From: Enterococcus_G camelliae
GTDB lineage: Bacteria; Bacillota; Bacilli; Lactobacillales; Enterococcaceae
Reading direction: 5' to 3'
DNA: 64,000 nt
Assembly (NCBI RefSeq): GCF_042685105.1
Contig: NZ_JBHUMO010000058.1
Span: 1 to 64,000 of the forward strand
In this document: positions 1 through 8,418 of the stretch, in pieces
Layout: the number at the start of each line of letters is the position of its first letter
Numbering within the stretch: position 1 is the first letter of the stretch
Program-made: the position numbers and the translations under genes
Notes under the pieces: generated by a model
What the model was told of the DNA's origin: nothing
What the model saw: only the letters and a program-made list of their open reading frames with translations
The model's database searches: none

Positions 1-19
1 CTATCGAATACATAGTCAT
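1..19 (-). CDS. 5' end of an unidentified gene running off the left edge
   Basis: On the minus strand an ATG at 19 is preceded by a good ribosome site (GAGGTGAAG, complement of 23-31) and an extended -10 box (TGGTATAAT, complement of 38-46). Only six codons (MTMYSI) lie inside the window, so the product cannot be named. The regulatory signals are the only support. Confidence 0.45.
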
Positions 20-104
20 AATCTTCACCTCAAAATGATTATACCACATATTGATTTTTTAAATGATATTTTTATAGATATTTATATATTATGATTAACT
101 GTTG

Positions 105-1241
105 CTACCTTCCTTCATTCGAATCAAAAGAAGGTTCCCATAGTGGAAGTTCAATGGCTTCAAAAGTAATAGGATCCAAACCTGTGACGGATACTCCCAA
201 AAGACGAATTCCTATTTCTACTTGGTTTTGCTCTTCGAATAACAGACTAACAGCAGAGAAAAGATCTTCTTTTCGATACGTCGCTTTTGGCAGAGTTATC
301 CGTCTCGTTTTGGTGACAAAATCACTAGTTCTCATTTTTAAAACAATTATTTTCCCATGACGTTCCAACTTTTTCAACTGCTCAGAAACCTCCTCTGACA
401 GCTGACGCAATTGGGTCAGGCAATCATTCTCCGTGGTTAAAAGCGTCGCATAGGTACGCTCTTTTCCTACTGACTTTCGTTCTCTTTTTGTCACAACTGG
501 TGACAAATGAACACCTCTAACTTTTCGGTAGAGAGAATAACCCATCTTACCAAATTGTTGAATCAAAAAGAACTCATCTTTTTCATATAAATCAGCCCCA
601 GTATGAATCCCTAATTCATGCATTTTGGGTACCGTTTTTTTGCCTACGCCGTAAAACTTTTCAATAGGCAATTTTTTTAAAAATGCGACGGCTTCTTCAG
701 GCCTTACCACCGTCAATCCTCTTGGCTTTTCGTAGTCAGAAGCAAGCTTAGCCAAAAATTTATTGTAACTGACACCTGCCGAGCAAGTTAAATGTAATTC
801 ATGCCAAATATCATGCTGGATACATTTGGCTACTTTTATCGCGGACTTGGCATGAATGGTATTTTGCGTCACATCTAAATACGCTTCATCAATCGAAACA
901 GGCTCAACTAAATCAGTATACCGAGCAAAAATGGCGCGTACTTGGCGTGAAACCTTCTGATATTTTTCATGATTTCCTGGTAAAAAAACTGCTTTGGGAC
1001 ATAATTCATAGGCTTTTTGGGCACTCATCGCCGAGTGAATGCCATATTGGCGAGCCAAGTAATTGGCTGTCGTTACCACTCCACGGCCGCCCGTATCTTT
1101 GGGATGACGAGCAATTACGAGAGGCCCTTGCGCCAATTTTGGACAGTCTCTCTCCTCAACCGATGCAAAGAACGCATCCATATCAATATGAATGATTTTT
1201 CGAGTCAAATCATTTTTTAACGGGAACAATAATTCACCCAA
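105..1241 (-). CDS. dinB: DNA polymerase IV (Y-family translesion polymerase)
   Basis: This is a Y-family error-prone polymerase that extends mismatched or lesion-containing primers. The 378-residue length is typical of DinB. The N-terminus carries the metal-binding motif HIDMDAFFASVE (about residues 18-29), and the second catalytic motif SIDEAYLDV lies near residue 118. A helix-hairpin-helix-like stretch (YGVGKKTVPKMHELG) and a C-terminal little-finger domain follow. The start is TTG at 1241, supported by AGAGGTGAG eight bases upstream. It stands alone and is divergent from fbp. No lesion was seen. Confidence 0.95.
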   Translation of the reverse strand: MGELLFPLKNDLTRKIIHIDMDAFFASVEERDCPKLAQGPLVIARHPKDTGGRGVVTTANYLARQYGIHSAMSAQKAYELCPKAVFLPGNHEKYQKVSRQVRAIFARYTDLVEPVSIDEAYLDVTQNTIHAKSAIKVAKCIQHDIWHELHLTCSAGVSYNKFLAKLASDYEKPRGLTVVRPEEAVAFLKKLPIEKFYGVGKKTVPKMHELGIHTGADLYEKDEFFLIQQFGKMGYSLYRKVRGVHLSPVVTKRERKSVGKERTYATLLTTENDCLTQLRQLSEEVSEQLKKLERHGKIIVLKMRTSDFVTKTRRITLPKATYRKEDLFSAVSLLFEEQNQVEIGIRLLGVSVTGLDPITFEAIELPLWEPSFDSNEGR

Positions 1242-1316
1242 ATCTACTCACCTCTCGATTATTATAAACCAAACAAGTGTTTGTTTTCAATAAAACAAGC
1301 ATTCAAAAATCTACTA

Positions 1317-1341
1317 ACTTGTATTTAATATCTATACAAGT
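1317..1341. promoter_or_regulatory. Perfect 8-bp inverted repeat upstream of fbp
   Basis: ACTTGTAT and ATACAAGT are separated by nine bases in the short dinB-fbp divergent spacer, about 40 bases before the fbp start. The symmetry suggests a dimeric regulator site. No regulator can be named from sequence alone. Confidence 0.35.
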
Positions 1342-1382
1342 AAACAAATTTTTGTTATAGTTCAACTATTGAGGTGAAACGA

Positions 1383-3311
1383 ATGAATCAAGAAAAATAC
1401 TATTCGCTATTAAAAGAAAAATTTGCCAGTAAAGAAATGGTCGCCACCGAACTAATTAATTTAGAAGCCATCCTCCACTTACCGAAAGGCACCGAACATT
1501 TTATAAGTGATGTCCACGGAGAATATGCGGCATTCGATCATGTTTTACGCAATGGATCTGGCAGTGTTAAAGAAAAGCTACGCGACTGTCTAGCAAACGA
1601 GCCAGTCGACTGCAATGAGTTAGCCGTATTAATCTATTATCCGCAACAAAAATTAGCCCAAATCAAACATCAGCGTCCAGCTCATACGATGGCGGAATGG
1701 TACGAACAACAAATTATCTATTTAGTAAGAATGGTCACTCACTCGAGTAAAAAATATACGCGTTCAAAAGTGCGGAAAGCCCTCCCCGATCGCTTTCGTT
1801 ATATTATTGAAGAATTGCTAACGGAAAGTCAAAAAAAGCAAGAAAAACCAGCCTACGTTCATGCAATCATTCAAAAAATCATTCAACTGAAGCAAGCGGA
1901 CGAACTGATTGAAGATTTGGCCCTTACCATTCAACGACTCGTGGTTGATCATCTACATGTGGTTGGAGATATCTATGATCGCGGTCCCGCTCCAGATGCC
2001 ATTATAGACCGGTTGATGACCTATCATTCAATCGATATCCAATGGGGCAATCATGATATTATTTGGATGGCTGCCATGGCAGGTTCAAGCCTTTCTTTGA
2101 TGAATGTCATCCGGATTTGCGCCCGTTATGGGAATTTGGATATTCTTGAAGATCGTTACGGTGTAACCATCCGGGCGCTGATTGATTATAGTCGCAAATA
2201 CTATCAACCAAGCGAGGCATTCTTCCCCAAGTTGGCAGAAGATGCTGGCTGTTTTTCAAAAGAAGAAAAAGAAACACTTGCCGTTGTACAACAAGCAGCC
2301 GCTATTTTGCAATTCAAACTGGAGGGGCAATTAATTGCACGTCGCCCTGATTTTAACATGGACGCACGTGCGGTACTCACGCAGATTGATCCAAAAAACC
2401 AGACAGTTTTATTGGGGAAGAAAACCTATCCACTTCAGCAATTTCAAGCACCAACGATTGATTGGCAGCATCCAAATGCATTAACCGATGAAGAACATGA
2501 ATTAATCACGCACCTTCTCCACAGTTTTCAAGCTTCAGAAAAACTCAAACGCCACATGGATTTTTTAATTGAAAAGGGGAGCATGTACCTTTGCTATAAC
2601 AATAATTTACTCATTCACGGCTGTATTCCTCTTCACGAAAATGGTGATTTCAAATCTTTCCGTGTCGGTCATGCACACTATGCAGGCAAGGAATTACTCG
2701 ACTATTTTGAAAAACAAGTTCGGCTCAGCTACACACAACCGACTGTTCATGACGATTTGGCCACCGATACCCTTTGGTACCTATGGACAGGAGAATGTTC
2801 TTCGTTATTCGGCAAAAATGCAATGACTACGTTTGAACGGTATTATATCCAAGACAAGCAAACACACATTGAAAAAAAGAATCCCTATTACCAATTACGC
2901 AACCAAGAACACATCTGCCAAGACATTTTACGCGCGTTTCATTTACCTATCTCTGGTCATATTATTAATGGGCACACACCCGTCAAAGAAAAAAATGGCG
3001 AAAATCCAATTAAGGCAAATGGACGGATGCTTGTCATCGATGGTGGTTTCTCAAAAAGTTATCAAAAAGAAACGGGGATTGCCGGTTACACCTTACTTTC
3101 AAATAGTTATGGTCTGCAGCTAGTTGCCCATCAGCCATTTACCTCCGTCGAGGCTGCCGTAGAAAAAGGGACAGATATTATTTCGACTCGTCGCCTAGTT
3201 GAAAAAGTGACCAGTCGAACAACTGTAAAGGAAACCAATATCGGCCGGCAATTAATGGAGGAAATGGCGGATTTAACTGATCTTTATCAACAGTTTGATA
3301 CGATTATCTAA
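1383..3311 (+). CDS. fbp: Fructose-1,6-bisphosphatase, class III
   Basis: It hydrolyses fructose-1,6-bisphosphate to fructose-6-phosphate in gluconeogenesis. The 642-residue size is characteristic of the Firmicutes class III enzyme and unlike the roughly 330-residue class I enzyme. Metallophosphatase motifs are visible in order: SDVHGEY near residue 45, GDIYDRGP near 195, GNHD near 220, and NGHTPV in the C-terminal half. The ATG at 1383 is chosen because GAGGTG lies six bases upstream; an in-frame GTG at 1374 falls inside that ribosome site. The gene is monocistronic and ends in a strong terminator. Confidence 0.96.
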   Translation: MNQEKYYSLLKEKFASKEMVATELINLEAILHLPKGTEHFISDVHGEYAAFDHVLRNGSGSVKEKLRDCLANEPVDCNELAVLIYYPQQKLAQIKHQRPAHTMAEWYEQQIIYLVRMVTHSSKKYTRSKVRKALPDRFRYIIEELLTESQKKQEKPAYVHAIIQKIIQLKQADELIEDLALTIQRLVVDHLHVVGDIYDRGPAPDAIIDRLMTYHSIDIQWGNHDIIWMAAMAGSSLSLMNVIRICARYGNLDILEDRYGVTIRALIDYSRKYYQPSEAFFPKLAEDAGCFSKEEKETLAVVQQAAAILQFKLEGQLIARRPDFNMDARAVLTQIDPKNQTVLLGKKTYPLQQFQAPTIDWQHPNALTDEEHELITHLLHSFQASEKLKRHMDFLIEKGSMYLCYNNNLLIHGCIPLHENGDFKSFRVGHAHYAGKELLDYFEKQVRLSYTQPTVHDDLATDTLWYLWTGECSSLFGKNAMTTFERYYIQDKQTHIEKKNPYYQLRNQEHICQDILRAFHLPISGHIINGHTPVKEKNGENPIKANGRMLVIDGGFSKSYQKETGIAGYTLLSNSYGLQLVAHQPFTSVEAAVEKGTDIISTRRLVEKVTSRTTVKETNIGRQLMEEMADLTDLYQQFDTII

Positions 3312-3319
3312 ACAAGCAA

Positions 3320-3374
3320 AAAGTGATTCCCAGTCAATAGATGTGAACAACATCCATTCTCTGGGAATCACTTT
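3320..3374. terminator. Bidirectional terminator between fbp and rsmI
   Basis: A 14-bp perfect stem (AAAGTGATTCCCAG at 3320-3333 with its complement at 3361-3374) closes a 27-base loop. It serves the convergent fbp and rsmI genes. Confidence 0.7.
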
Positions 3375-3395
3375 GACGATGCCAAAAAAATTCGA

Positions 3396-4262
3396 TTATT
3401 GATGATAAGCTGTGTAAAGTTGTTGTCTCGAAAATCCTGTTTGTTTAGCCACTTCCTTAATTGCCGCTGTTGCTTTGATTCCATCTGCCACCATCTGGTT
3501 AATTTGCTCCAGACTTGCTTCAATGGATTGTTCGGATCTGTCTTCTTCGATTTCTTGACTACACCCTGACAACAATAGACAACACTCCCCTTTTAACGCA
3601 TGATCCGTCAAATACTGACAAAGTTCGGCAATGGTGCCACGTAAATATTCTTCATGAACTTTGGTCAGTTCACGACAGATGACGACTTTGCGCTCATCAC
3701 CATAAATAGTTCGCATATTTTCTAAAGTAGTCGCTATGCGATAGGGAGATTCATAAAAAATCATGGTCGCATGTTGCGTAGCCAATTTTTGAAGTTCTTC
3801 TAATTGCTTACTTTTTTTTCGTGGCAAAAAGCCATAAAAATAATGGGGTTGAGGCAGTAAACCCGAAGCAATCAAGGCGGTCAGACCGGCAGTTGGCCCA
3901 GGTATTGCTACAACTGCTAACTCTTCAGCTAAACAGGCTAAAACGAGCTCATGCCCTGGATCACTAATCGATGGCATACCTGCATCGCTCACTTGAGCAA
4001 TCGTTTTTCCTTCTTTCAACAAAGCAATTAATTGCGGAATCCGTTCACGATAATTGTGTTCATGTAAACTAATTTGAGGGACATGGCTGTCAATATGATT
4101 TAACAATTTTTGAGTATTCCGAGTGTCTTCACTTGCAATGAAGTCACATTCCCTTAAAAGGTTACAACTTCGTAATGTCATATCTTCCAAATTGCCGATG
4201 GGGGTAGGAACCAAATAAAGCGTCCCTGTTGTTGTGGTACGATAACTTTTTTGTTGAAACAC
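3396..4262 (-). CDS. rsmI: 16S rRNA (cytidine1402-2'-O)-methyltransferase
   Basis: RsmI uses SAM to 2'-O-methylate C1402 in the decoding centre of 16S rRNA. The protein (288 aa) is a tetrapyrrole-methylase fold enzyme. Its N-terminus LVPTPIGNLEDMTLR, the EDTRNT segment, VSDAGMPSISDPG near residue 85 and IPGPTAGLTALIASG are diagnostic. It is the last gene of the dnaX-to-rsmI minus-strand cluster and follows yabA by 55 bases, as in other Firmicutes. The length is normal. Confidence 0.95.
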   Translation of the reverse strand: MFQQKSYRTTTTGTLYLVPTPIGNLEDMTLRSCNLLRECDFIASEDTRNTQKLLNHIDSHVPQISLHEHNYRERIPQLIALLKEGKTIAQVSDAGMPSISDPGHELVLACLAEELAVVAIPGPTAGLTALIASGLLPQPHYFYGFLPRKKSKQLEELQKLATQHATMIFYESPYRIATTLENMRTIYGDERKVVICRELTKVHEEYLRGTIAELCQYLTDHALKGECCLLLSGCSQEIEEDRSEQSIEASLEQINQMVADGIKATAAIKEVAKQTGFSRQQLYTAYHQ

Positions 4263-4316
4263 CCATATTCGCTCCTTTATTCGAAAAAAGAGCGTAGCAA
4301 ATCCCCGCTCTTCTTC

Positions 4317-4670
4317 TTATTTACCAATTTCCCGATAGATAACCTCTAAACAAAATGCACAAGGCTCGTCCCGTTCTCTCCTAGATCCATATAAATCATA
4401 GCAGACGTGGAAACCTTCTTCATAAATCTTCTCTAAATTCATTCGTGATTTGGATAGTTCTTGCTTCACTTTTTCTGCTGGAGTTTCAGCAATATGATTT
4501 AATTCTCGAATATGATCACGCAATCGTTGATTTTCTAACTCAAGTTGCGTATTTTTTTCTACAATATCTTGCAAAGAAGACTTCATTTCTCCAAGATTCG
4601 CCAACAAAGCCTGCAATTCGGCTTCAAAGTCATTTAAACCATCATAAACAGAACGCTTATCCATTTTCAT
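4317..4670 (-). CDS. yabA: Replication initiation control protein YabA
   Basis: YabA binds DnaA and the DnaN clamp and restrains re-initiation of replication. The 117-residue product has an N-terminal coiled coil (leucine/glutamate-rich, residues 5-65) for tetramerisation and a C-terminal zinc-binding module with a His-x-Cys followed by CAFC near the end. The ATG at 4670 has AGGTGA upstream and overlaps the 3' end of ricT by 14 bases, indicating translational coupling. An upstream in-frame Met at 4679 lacks a ribosome site. Confidence 0.93.
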   Translation of the reverse strand: MKMDKRSVYDGLNDFEAELQALLANLGEMKSSLQDIVEKNTQLELENQRLRDHIRELNHIAETPAEKVKQELSKSRMNLEKIYEEGFHVCYDLYGSRRERDEPCAFCLEVIYREIGK

Positions 4671-5490
4671 GCTGTTCACCTGCTTTGACGAATTCTTTTA
4701 GTTCTTCACTATCGTATTCAACAGTGGTCTGTTCGTGTCCAAATAAACGAACTTGCACCACACGTGATAACATATTCAATCCTGTGACTTTTCCTTTCCC
4801 ATCTGGCGTTAGAATTTCTTGACCATAATCGGGCATCTCACGCTTTGCTTCAGCATACGTATCATTTTCATAAGACAAGCAACACATCAACCGCCCACAT
4901 AAACCTGAAATTTTGGTCGGATTTAATGACAGTCCTTGATCTTTTGCCATTTTAATCGAAACAGGAACAAAATCACCTAAAAAGGTTGAACAGCATAGTT
5001 GTCGCCCACAAGGTCCGATTCCCCCCAAAAGTTTGGCTTCATCTCGCACACCAACTTGGCGCAATTCGATTCGTGTTCGAAAGACACTAGCCAAATCTTT
5101 GACCAGTTCACGAAAATCAATTCGACCATCTGCTGTAAATTGGAAAATCATTTTGGAACGATCAAACGAATATTCGACATGCACCAATTTCATTTCCAAT
5201 TCTCGTTCACGAATTTTTTGTTTGCCAATTTTCAAAGCTGCCTTAGCATCTTGTAGGTTGCGCTGTTGTTGTGAGTCATCCTCGTCCGTTGCTCGTCGAA
5301 TGACGGCTTTTAACTGCTGGGGAACATCTTCTTCATCAACGAATTTATTGGGAATAGCTACTTGTGTATAGTAGACAGATTCTTGTGAATGAACTAAAAC
5401 TGCGTCACCATATTGAAAGACTTCTTTTCCGGGAGAAAAATAGTAAATTTGGCCAGCTTGCTTATAGCGTACACCAATCACTTCAACCAT
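4657..5490 (-). CDS. ricT: PSP1-domain regulatory complex protein RicT (YaaT)
   Basis: The PSP1 domain is recognised by GGIGPCGRQLCCSTFL, PTKISGLCGRLMCCLSYE and the many paired cysteines. In Bacillus, RicT (YaaT) works with RicA and RicF, binds Fe-S clusters and promotes RNase Y-dependent mRNA maturation. Here it is 277 aa, full length, 12 bases downstream of holB and overlapping yabA. The partners RicA/RicF are not in this window, and the function here is inferred from the family. Confidence 0.9.
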   Translation of the reverse strand: MVEVIGVRYKQAGQIYYFSPGKEVFQYGDAVLVHSQESVYYTQVAIPNKFVDEEDVPQQLKAVIRRATDEDDSQQQRNLQDAKAALKIGKQKIRERELEMKLVHVEYSFDRSKMIFQFTADGRIDFRELVKDLASVFRTRIELRQVGVRDEAKLLGGIGPCGRQLCCSTFLGDFVPVSIKMAKDQGLSLNPTKISGLCGRLMCCLSYENDTYAEAKREMPDYGQEILTPDGKGKVTGLNMLSRVVQVRLFGHEQTTVEYDSEELKEFVKAGEQHENG

Positions 5491-5502
5491 GGGAATCCTC
5501 CT

Positions 5503-6435
5503 CTACCTTTCTTTAAACTTCTTATGAATCAATCGCAACGCCAATTGCTCCGCCACATTTTGAAACGAAACATTCGCTGCGAGTTTTCTTTTTGCATCCA
5601 GAATAGCCTCCACTGCCTGATAGTTTGTAGACTCCCCTTGTGTCAACGTCTGTTGATAAAGTATTTGCAACAATTGCAAGATTTGTTCTTGTTGCTTGCG
5701 CTCTTTGGCTTTGATAACTAGCTTGCGCTGAACATACAAATAGGCGTTGAGACTTTGATTGGTGAGTAATTGAAACCATTTAATGACGCTATCCTTAGCA
5801 TCATTAAACCATTCATCTGTAGAGATTTCAACTGCTTTCTCAAAACTATTGGTCAGTTGAACAAGTAGTTTTGCCGAGGCATCAGGAACAGAAGCTTCTA
5901 GTAGTCGCTGATAAAGTTGTTCTTTTGATAGTGGGGTGAAATGCACGACCTGACACCTTGATTGAATTGTCGGCAATATTTTTCCAAGGGCATTCGTCTC
6001 CAGAATAGCTACAAATGTCCCCTCTGGTTCTTCTAAAAATTTTAGTAAACTGTTGGCGGCCGGGACACTCATTTTGTCGGCTTCTTGAATAATAAAGCAT
6101 TGCAACTTTTGTTCAAAGCCTGACTTGGTGAATTCACTTTGCAATTGGCGAATTTGATCAACTTTGATCGTTAATCCTTCTGGTTGAATAATCCGTACAT
6201 TAGGATGTTCGCCCTGAGCAATTCTTAGGCATTGCAGGCAATGATTGCAGGGATTTCCGTCAACTGGTGTTTCACAAAACAGACGTTTCGCTAGCCACAT
6301 ACTTAATTCATGTTTTCCAGTTCCCTGATCACCTTCAAAAAGATAAGCATGTGCCAAATGCCCATGCTCAATCATTTTTTTTATTTGTGTTAGAAGACGC
6401 GGTTGATAGGTTGTTAAAAACGTGGTTTCTTCCAT
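5503..6435 (-). CDS. holB: DNA polymerase III delta' subunit
   Basis: HolB is the clamp-loader delta' subunit, working with DnaX (also in this cluster) and HolA to load the sliding clamp. The AAA+ region carries the degenerate P-loop GDQGTGKHELS, a zinc-binding cluster (CETPVDGNPCNHCLQC) and the sensor region LLKFLEEPEGTFVAILET. ATG at 6435 is selected because AAGGAG lies nine bases upstream; this gives 310 aa. The longer in-frame extension to 6501 overlaps darA and has no ribosome site. Confidence 0.93.
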   Translation of the reverse strand: MEETTFLTTYQPRLLTQIKKMIEHGHLAHAYLFEGDQGTGKHELSMWLAKRLFCETPVDGNPCNHCLQCLRIAQGEHPNVRIIQPEGLTIKVDQIRQLQSEFTKSGFEQKLQCFIIQEADKMSVPAANSLLKFLEEPEGTFVAILETNALGKILPTIQSRCQVVHFTPLSKEQLYQRLLEASVPDASAKLLVQLTNSFEKAVEISTDEWFNDAKDSVIKWFQLLTNQSLNAYLYVQRKLVIKAKERKQQEQILQLLQILYQQTLTQGESTNYQAVEAILDAKRKLAANVSFQNVAEQLALRLIHKKFKER

Positions 6436-6451
6436 CGCCAGTCGCTCCTTA

Positions 6452-6781
6452 TTAGTATTGGTGGAAGCCTTCCATTGGTAATACAAACACGGTTGCTCCA
6501 CCTACTTCAACTTCTACTGGATAAGGGACCTGACCATCCAACGAAATATCCAAGGACATTGGGGTTGAAACATATTGACGACGAGATTGACAAGCTTTTT
6601 TAATTAGTGCTAGTGTTTCGTCAACTCTTTCATCATCAATCCCAATAATAAATGTACTATTCCCCGCTTTTAAAAACCCGCCTGTTGATGAGAGTTTTGT
6701 CGCACGAATATTAGCATCGATAAACTCATTAGCTAAACGGTTACTATCTTTATCTTGGACAATGGCTATAATTAATTTCAT
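6452..6781 (-). CDS. darA: PII-like cyclic-di-AMP receptor (DarA/PstA, YaaQ)
   Basis: This 109-residue protein matches the YaaQ/PstA/DarA family of trimeric PII-like proteins that bind c-di-AMP. Visible family features are the start MKLIIAIVQDKD, the STGGFLKAGNSTFIIG loop and the C-terminal GGATVFVLPMEGFHQY. The ATG at 6781 follows GAGGAGTG. It lies five bases after tmk and just before holB, the conserved Firmicutes position. Its downstream effector is not known from sequence. Confidence 0.92.
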   Translation of the reverse strand: MKLIIAIVQDKDSNRLANEFIDANIRATKLSSTGGFLKAGNSTFIIGIDDERVDETLALIKKACQSRRQYVSTPMSLDISLDGQVPYPVEVEVGGATVFVLPMEGFHQY

Positions 6782-6786
6782 GTTTC

Positions 6787-7431
6787 TCACTCCTCAAAAA
6801 ATAATGGGTATTTTGTCTTAATTGCAGTATAACATTCATTGACTACTTCTTGCACGTCTTGGTTCGCATGAATTAATAAAAATCGCTCTGGTTGCTTCTC
6901 AACCAACTTAAGGTACGCATGCCGAACACGTTGATGAAATTCCAAGCCTTCCGTTTCTAATCGATCAATACTAGCTTTGCGACTACGCTGAATTCTTCGT
7001 AATCCTTCATCTGAGTCAATATCTAAATACAACGTAAAATCAGGCTGCAGGCCTTCTGTTGCAAATTCATTAATCATCGCCACACTATCCATCCCAATTC
7101 TACGACCTGCACCTTGGTATGCCAGAGAACTGTCTACAAAGCGATCACATAAAACCATCTTCCCAGCTTCCAAGGCCGGAATAATGACCTCGACTAAGTG
7201 TTGGCGACGCGCTGCCGCATACAACAAGGCCTCTGTTCGAACATCCATTTCTTGATGATTCGGATCTAAAATCAATTGACGAATTTTTTCTGCAATTTTT
7301 ACGCCGCCCGGCTCTCTGGTTGCAATGATCTTTCCTTTTGCTTCTTTTTCCAGACGAGGAAACAACTCATTCAGGGCGGTCGTTTTCCCTGCTCCATCTG
7401 GTCCTTCAATTGTGATAAATAATCCGCTCAC
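6787..7431 (-). CDS. tmk: Thymidylate kinase
   Basis: Tmk phosphorylates dTMP to dTDP for DNA synthesis. The P-loop GPDGAGKTT is near residue 9, the DR motif (CDRFVDSSLAYQGAGR) near residue 90, and the LID segment contains arginines around RIQRSRKASIDR. A GTG start at 7431 with GGAGGAG upstream yields 214 aa, the usual size; the upstream in-frame ATG at 7464 would add 11 unlikely residues. It is positioned between recR and darA in the operon. Confidence 0.95.
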   Translation of the reverse strand: MSGLFITIEGPDGAGKTTALNELFPRLEKEAKGKIIATREPGGVKIAEKIRQLILDPNHQEMDVRTEALLYAAARRQHLVEVIIPALEAGKMVLCDRFVDSSLAYQGAGRRIGMDSVAMINEFATEGLQPDFTLYLDIDSDEGLRRIQRSRKASIDRLETEGLEFHQRVRHAYLKLVEKQPERFLLIHANQDVQEVVNECYTAIKTKYPLFFEE

Positions 7432-7471
7432 AGGCTCTCCTCCATTATCTTTTGCACCTAGCATTATAACA

Positions 7472-8068
7472 CTATATTTCTCGGCGTCCTTCGACTGCTT
7501 TCAGTAAGGTTACTTCATCTGCATATTCAATATCGCTACCAACAGCTAGGCCATGAGCCAAGCGTGTGACCTTAATCCCGGCAGGTTTAATCAACCGTGA
7601 AAGATACATAGCAGTCGCTTCGCCTTCGGTTGTTGCATTGGTTGCAATAATCACTTCTTTGACTGTCTCATCATGTAGACGTTGAATCAATGAGGCAATA
7701 TTAATATCATCCGGTCCAGTTCCTTCCATTGGCGATAAAACGCCGTGCAGAACATGATACAATCCATGATATTCGCGCATTTTTTCCATTGCCATCACAT
7801 CTTTGGGTTCCTCAACTACCAAAATGGTACTCCGGTCACGGGTTTTGTCTGCACAAATCTCACAGGGATCCTCCTCGGTAATATTGCCACATATCGAGCA
7901 GAATTGTAAATCTCTTTTGACACTAAGGAGTGATTTAGCAAATTCACTTACTACTTCATCTTTCATGTCAATTGTATAAAAAGCTAAACGTGTTGCTGTT
8001 TTTTGACCAATCCCAGGCAAGTTCATATAACTTGCGATGAGACGAGCGATTGGTTCGGGATATTGCAC
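7472..8068 (-). CDS. recR: Recombination mediator protein RecR
   Basis: RecR with RecO loads RecA at gaps and stalled forks. The 198-residue product has an N-terminal helix-hairpin-helix (LPGIGQKTATRLAF), the C4 zinc finger CSICGNITEEDPCEIC near residues 57-72 and a Toprim domain beginning at ILVVEEPKDVMAME. It lies directly after ebfC (18 bases) and before tmk, the usual dnaX-ebfC-recR arrangement. Confidence 0.96.
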   Translation of the reverse strand: MQYPEPIARLIASYMNLPGIGQKTATRLAFYTIDMKDEVVSEFAKSLLSVKRDLQFCSICGNITEEDPCEICADKTRDRSTILVVEEPKDVMAMEKMREYHGLYHVLHGVLSPMEGTGPDDINIASLIQRLHDETVKEVIIATNATTEGEATAMYLSRLIKPAGIKVTRLAHGLAVGSDIEYADEVTLLKAVEGRREI

Positions 8069-8086
8069 GCTACCTGTCTCCTATTC

Positions 8087-8401
8087 TTAGAAACCTGGAA
8101 TTCCTTTAGTATATTTCCCCATCGTTGATTCAATCTCTTTTTCCACTTTTTGAATCACATCATTCACTGCCATTGCGACTAGATCTTCCACCATTTCAAC
8201 ATCGTCTGGATCGATAATTTGAGGATCAATGGTCACTTGTTTTACTTTACGATCACCGGTTACAGTTACTTTGACGTAACCATTTGTGGATTCACCTGTG
8301 AATTCGCGTTGATTCAATACCTCTTGCGCTTTCACCATTTCTTTTTGCATTTTTTGGACTTGTTTCATCATGCCTTGCATATTTCCCATACCACGCATCA
8401 T
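8087..8401 (-). CDS. ebfC: YbaB/EbfC nucleoid-associated protein
   Basis: A 104-residue member of the YbaB/EbfC family: a small DNA-binding dimer of uncertain role. The methionine- and glutamine-rich start (MRGMGNMQGMMKQ), the central GDRKVKQVTIDPQIIDPDD and the C-terminal helix are typical. It lies 17 bases downstream of dnaX and is presumably co-transcribed with it and recR. Confidence 0.93.
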   Translation of the reverse strand: MMRGMGNMQGMMKQVQKMQKEMVKAQEVLNQREFTGESTNGYVKVTVTGDRKVKQVTIDPQIIDPDDVEMVEDLVAMAVNDVIQKVEKEIESTMGKYTKGIPGF

Positions 8402-8418
8402 TTTGTTTTCCTCTTTTC

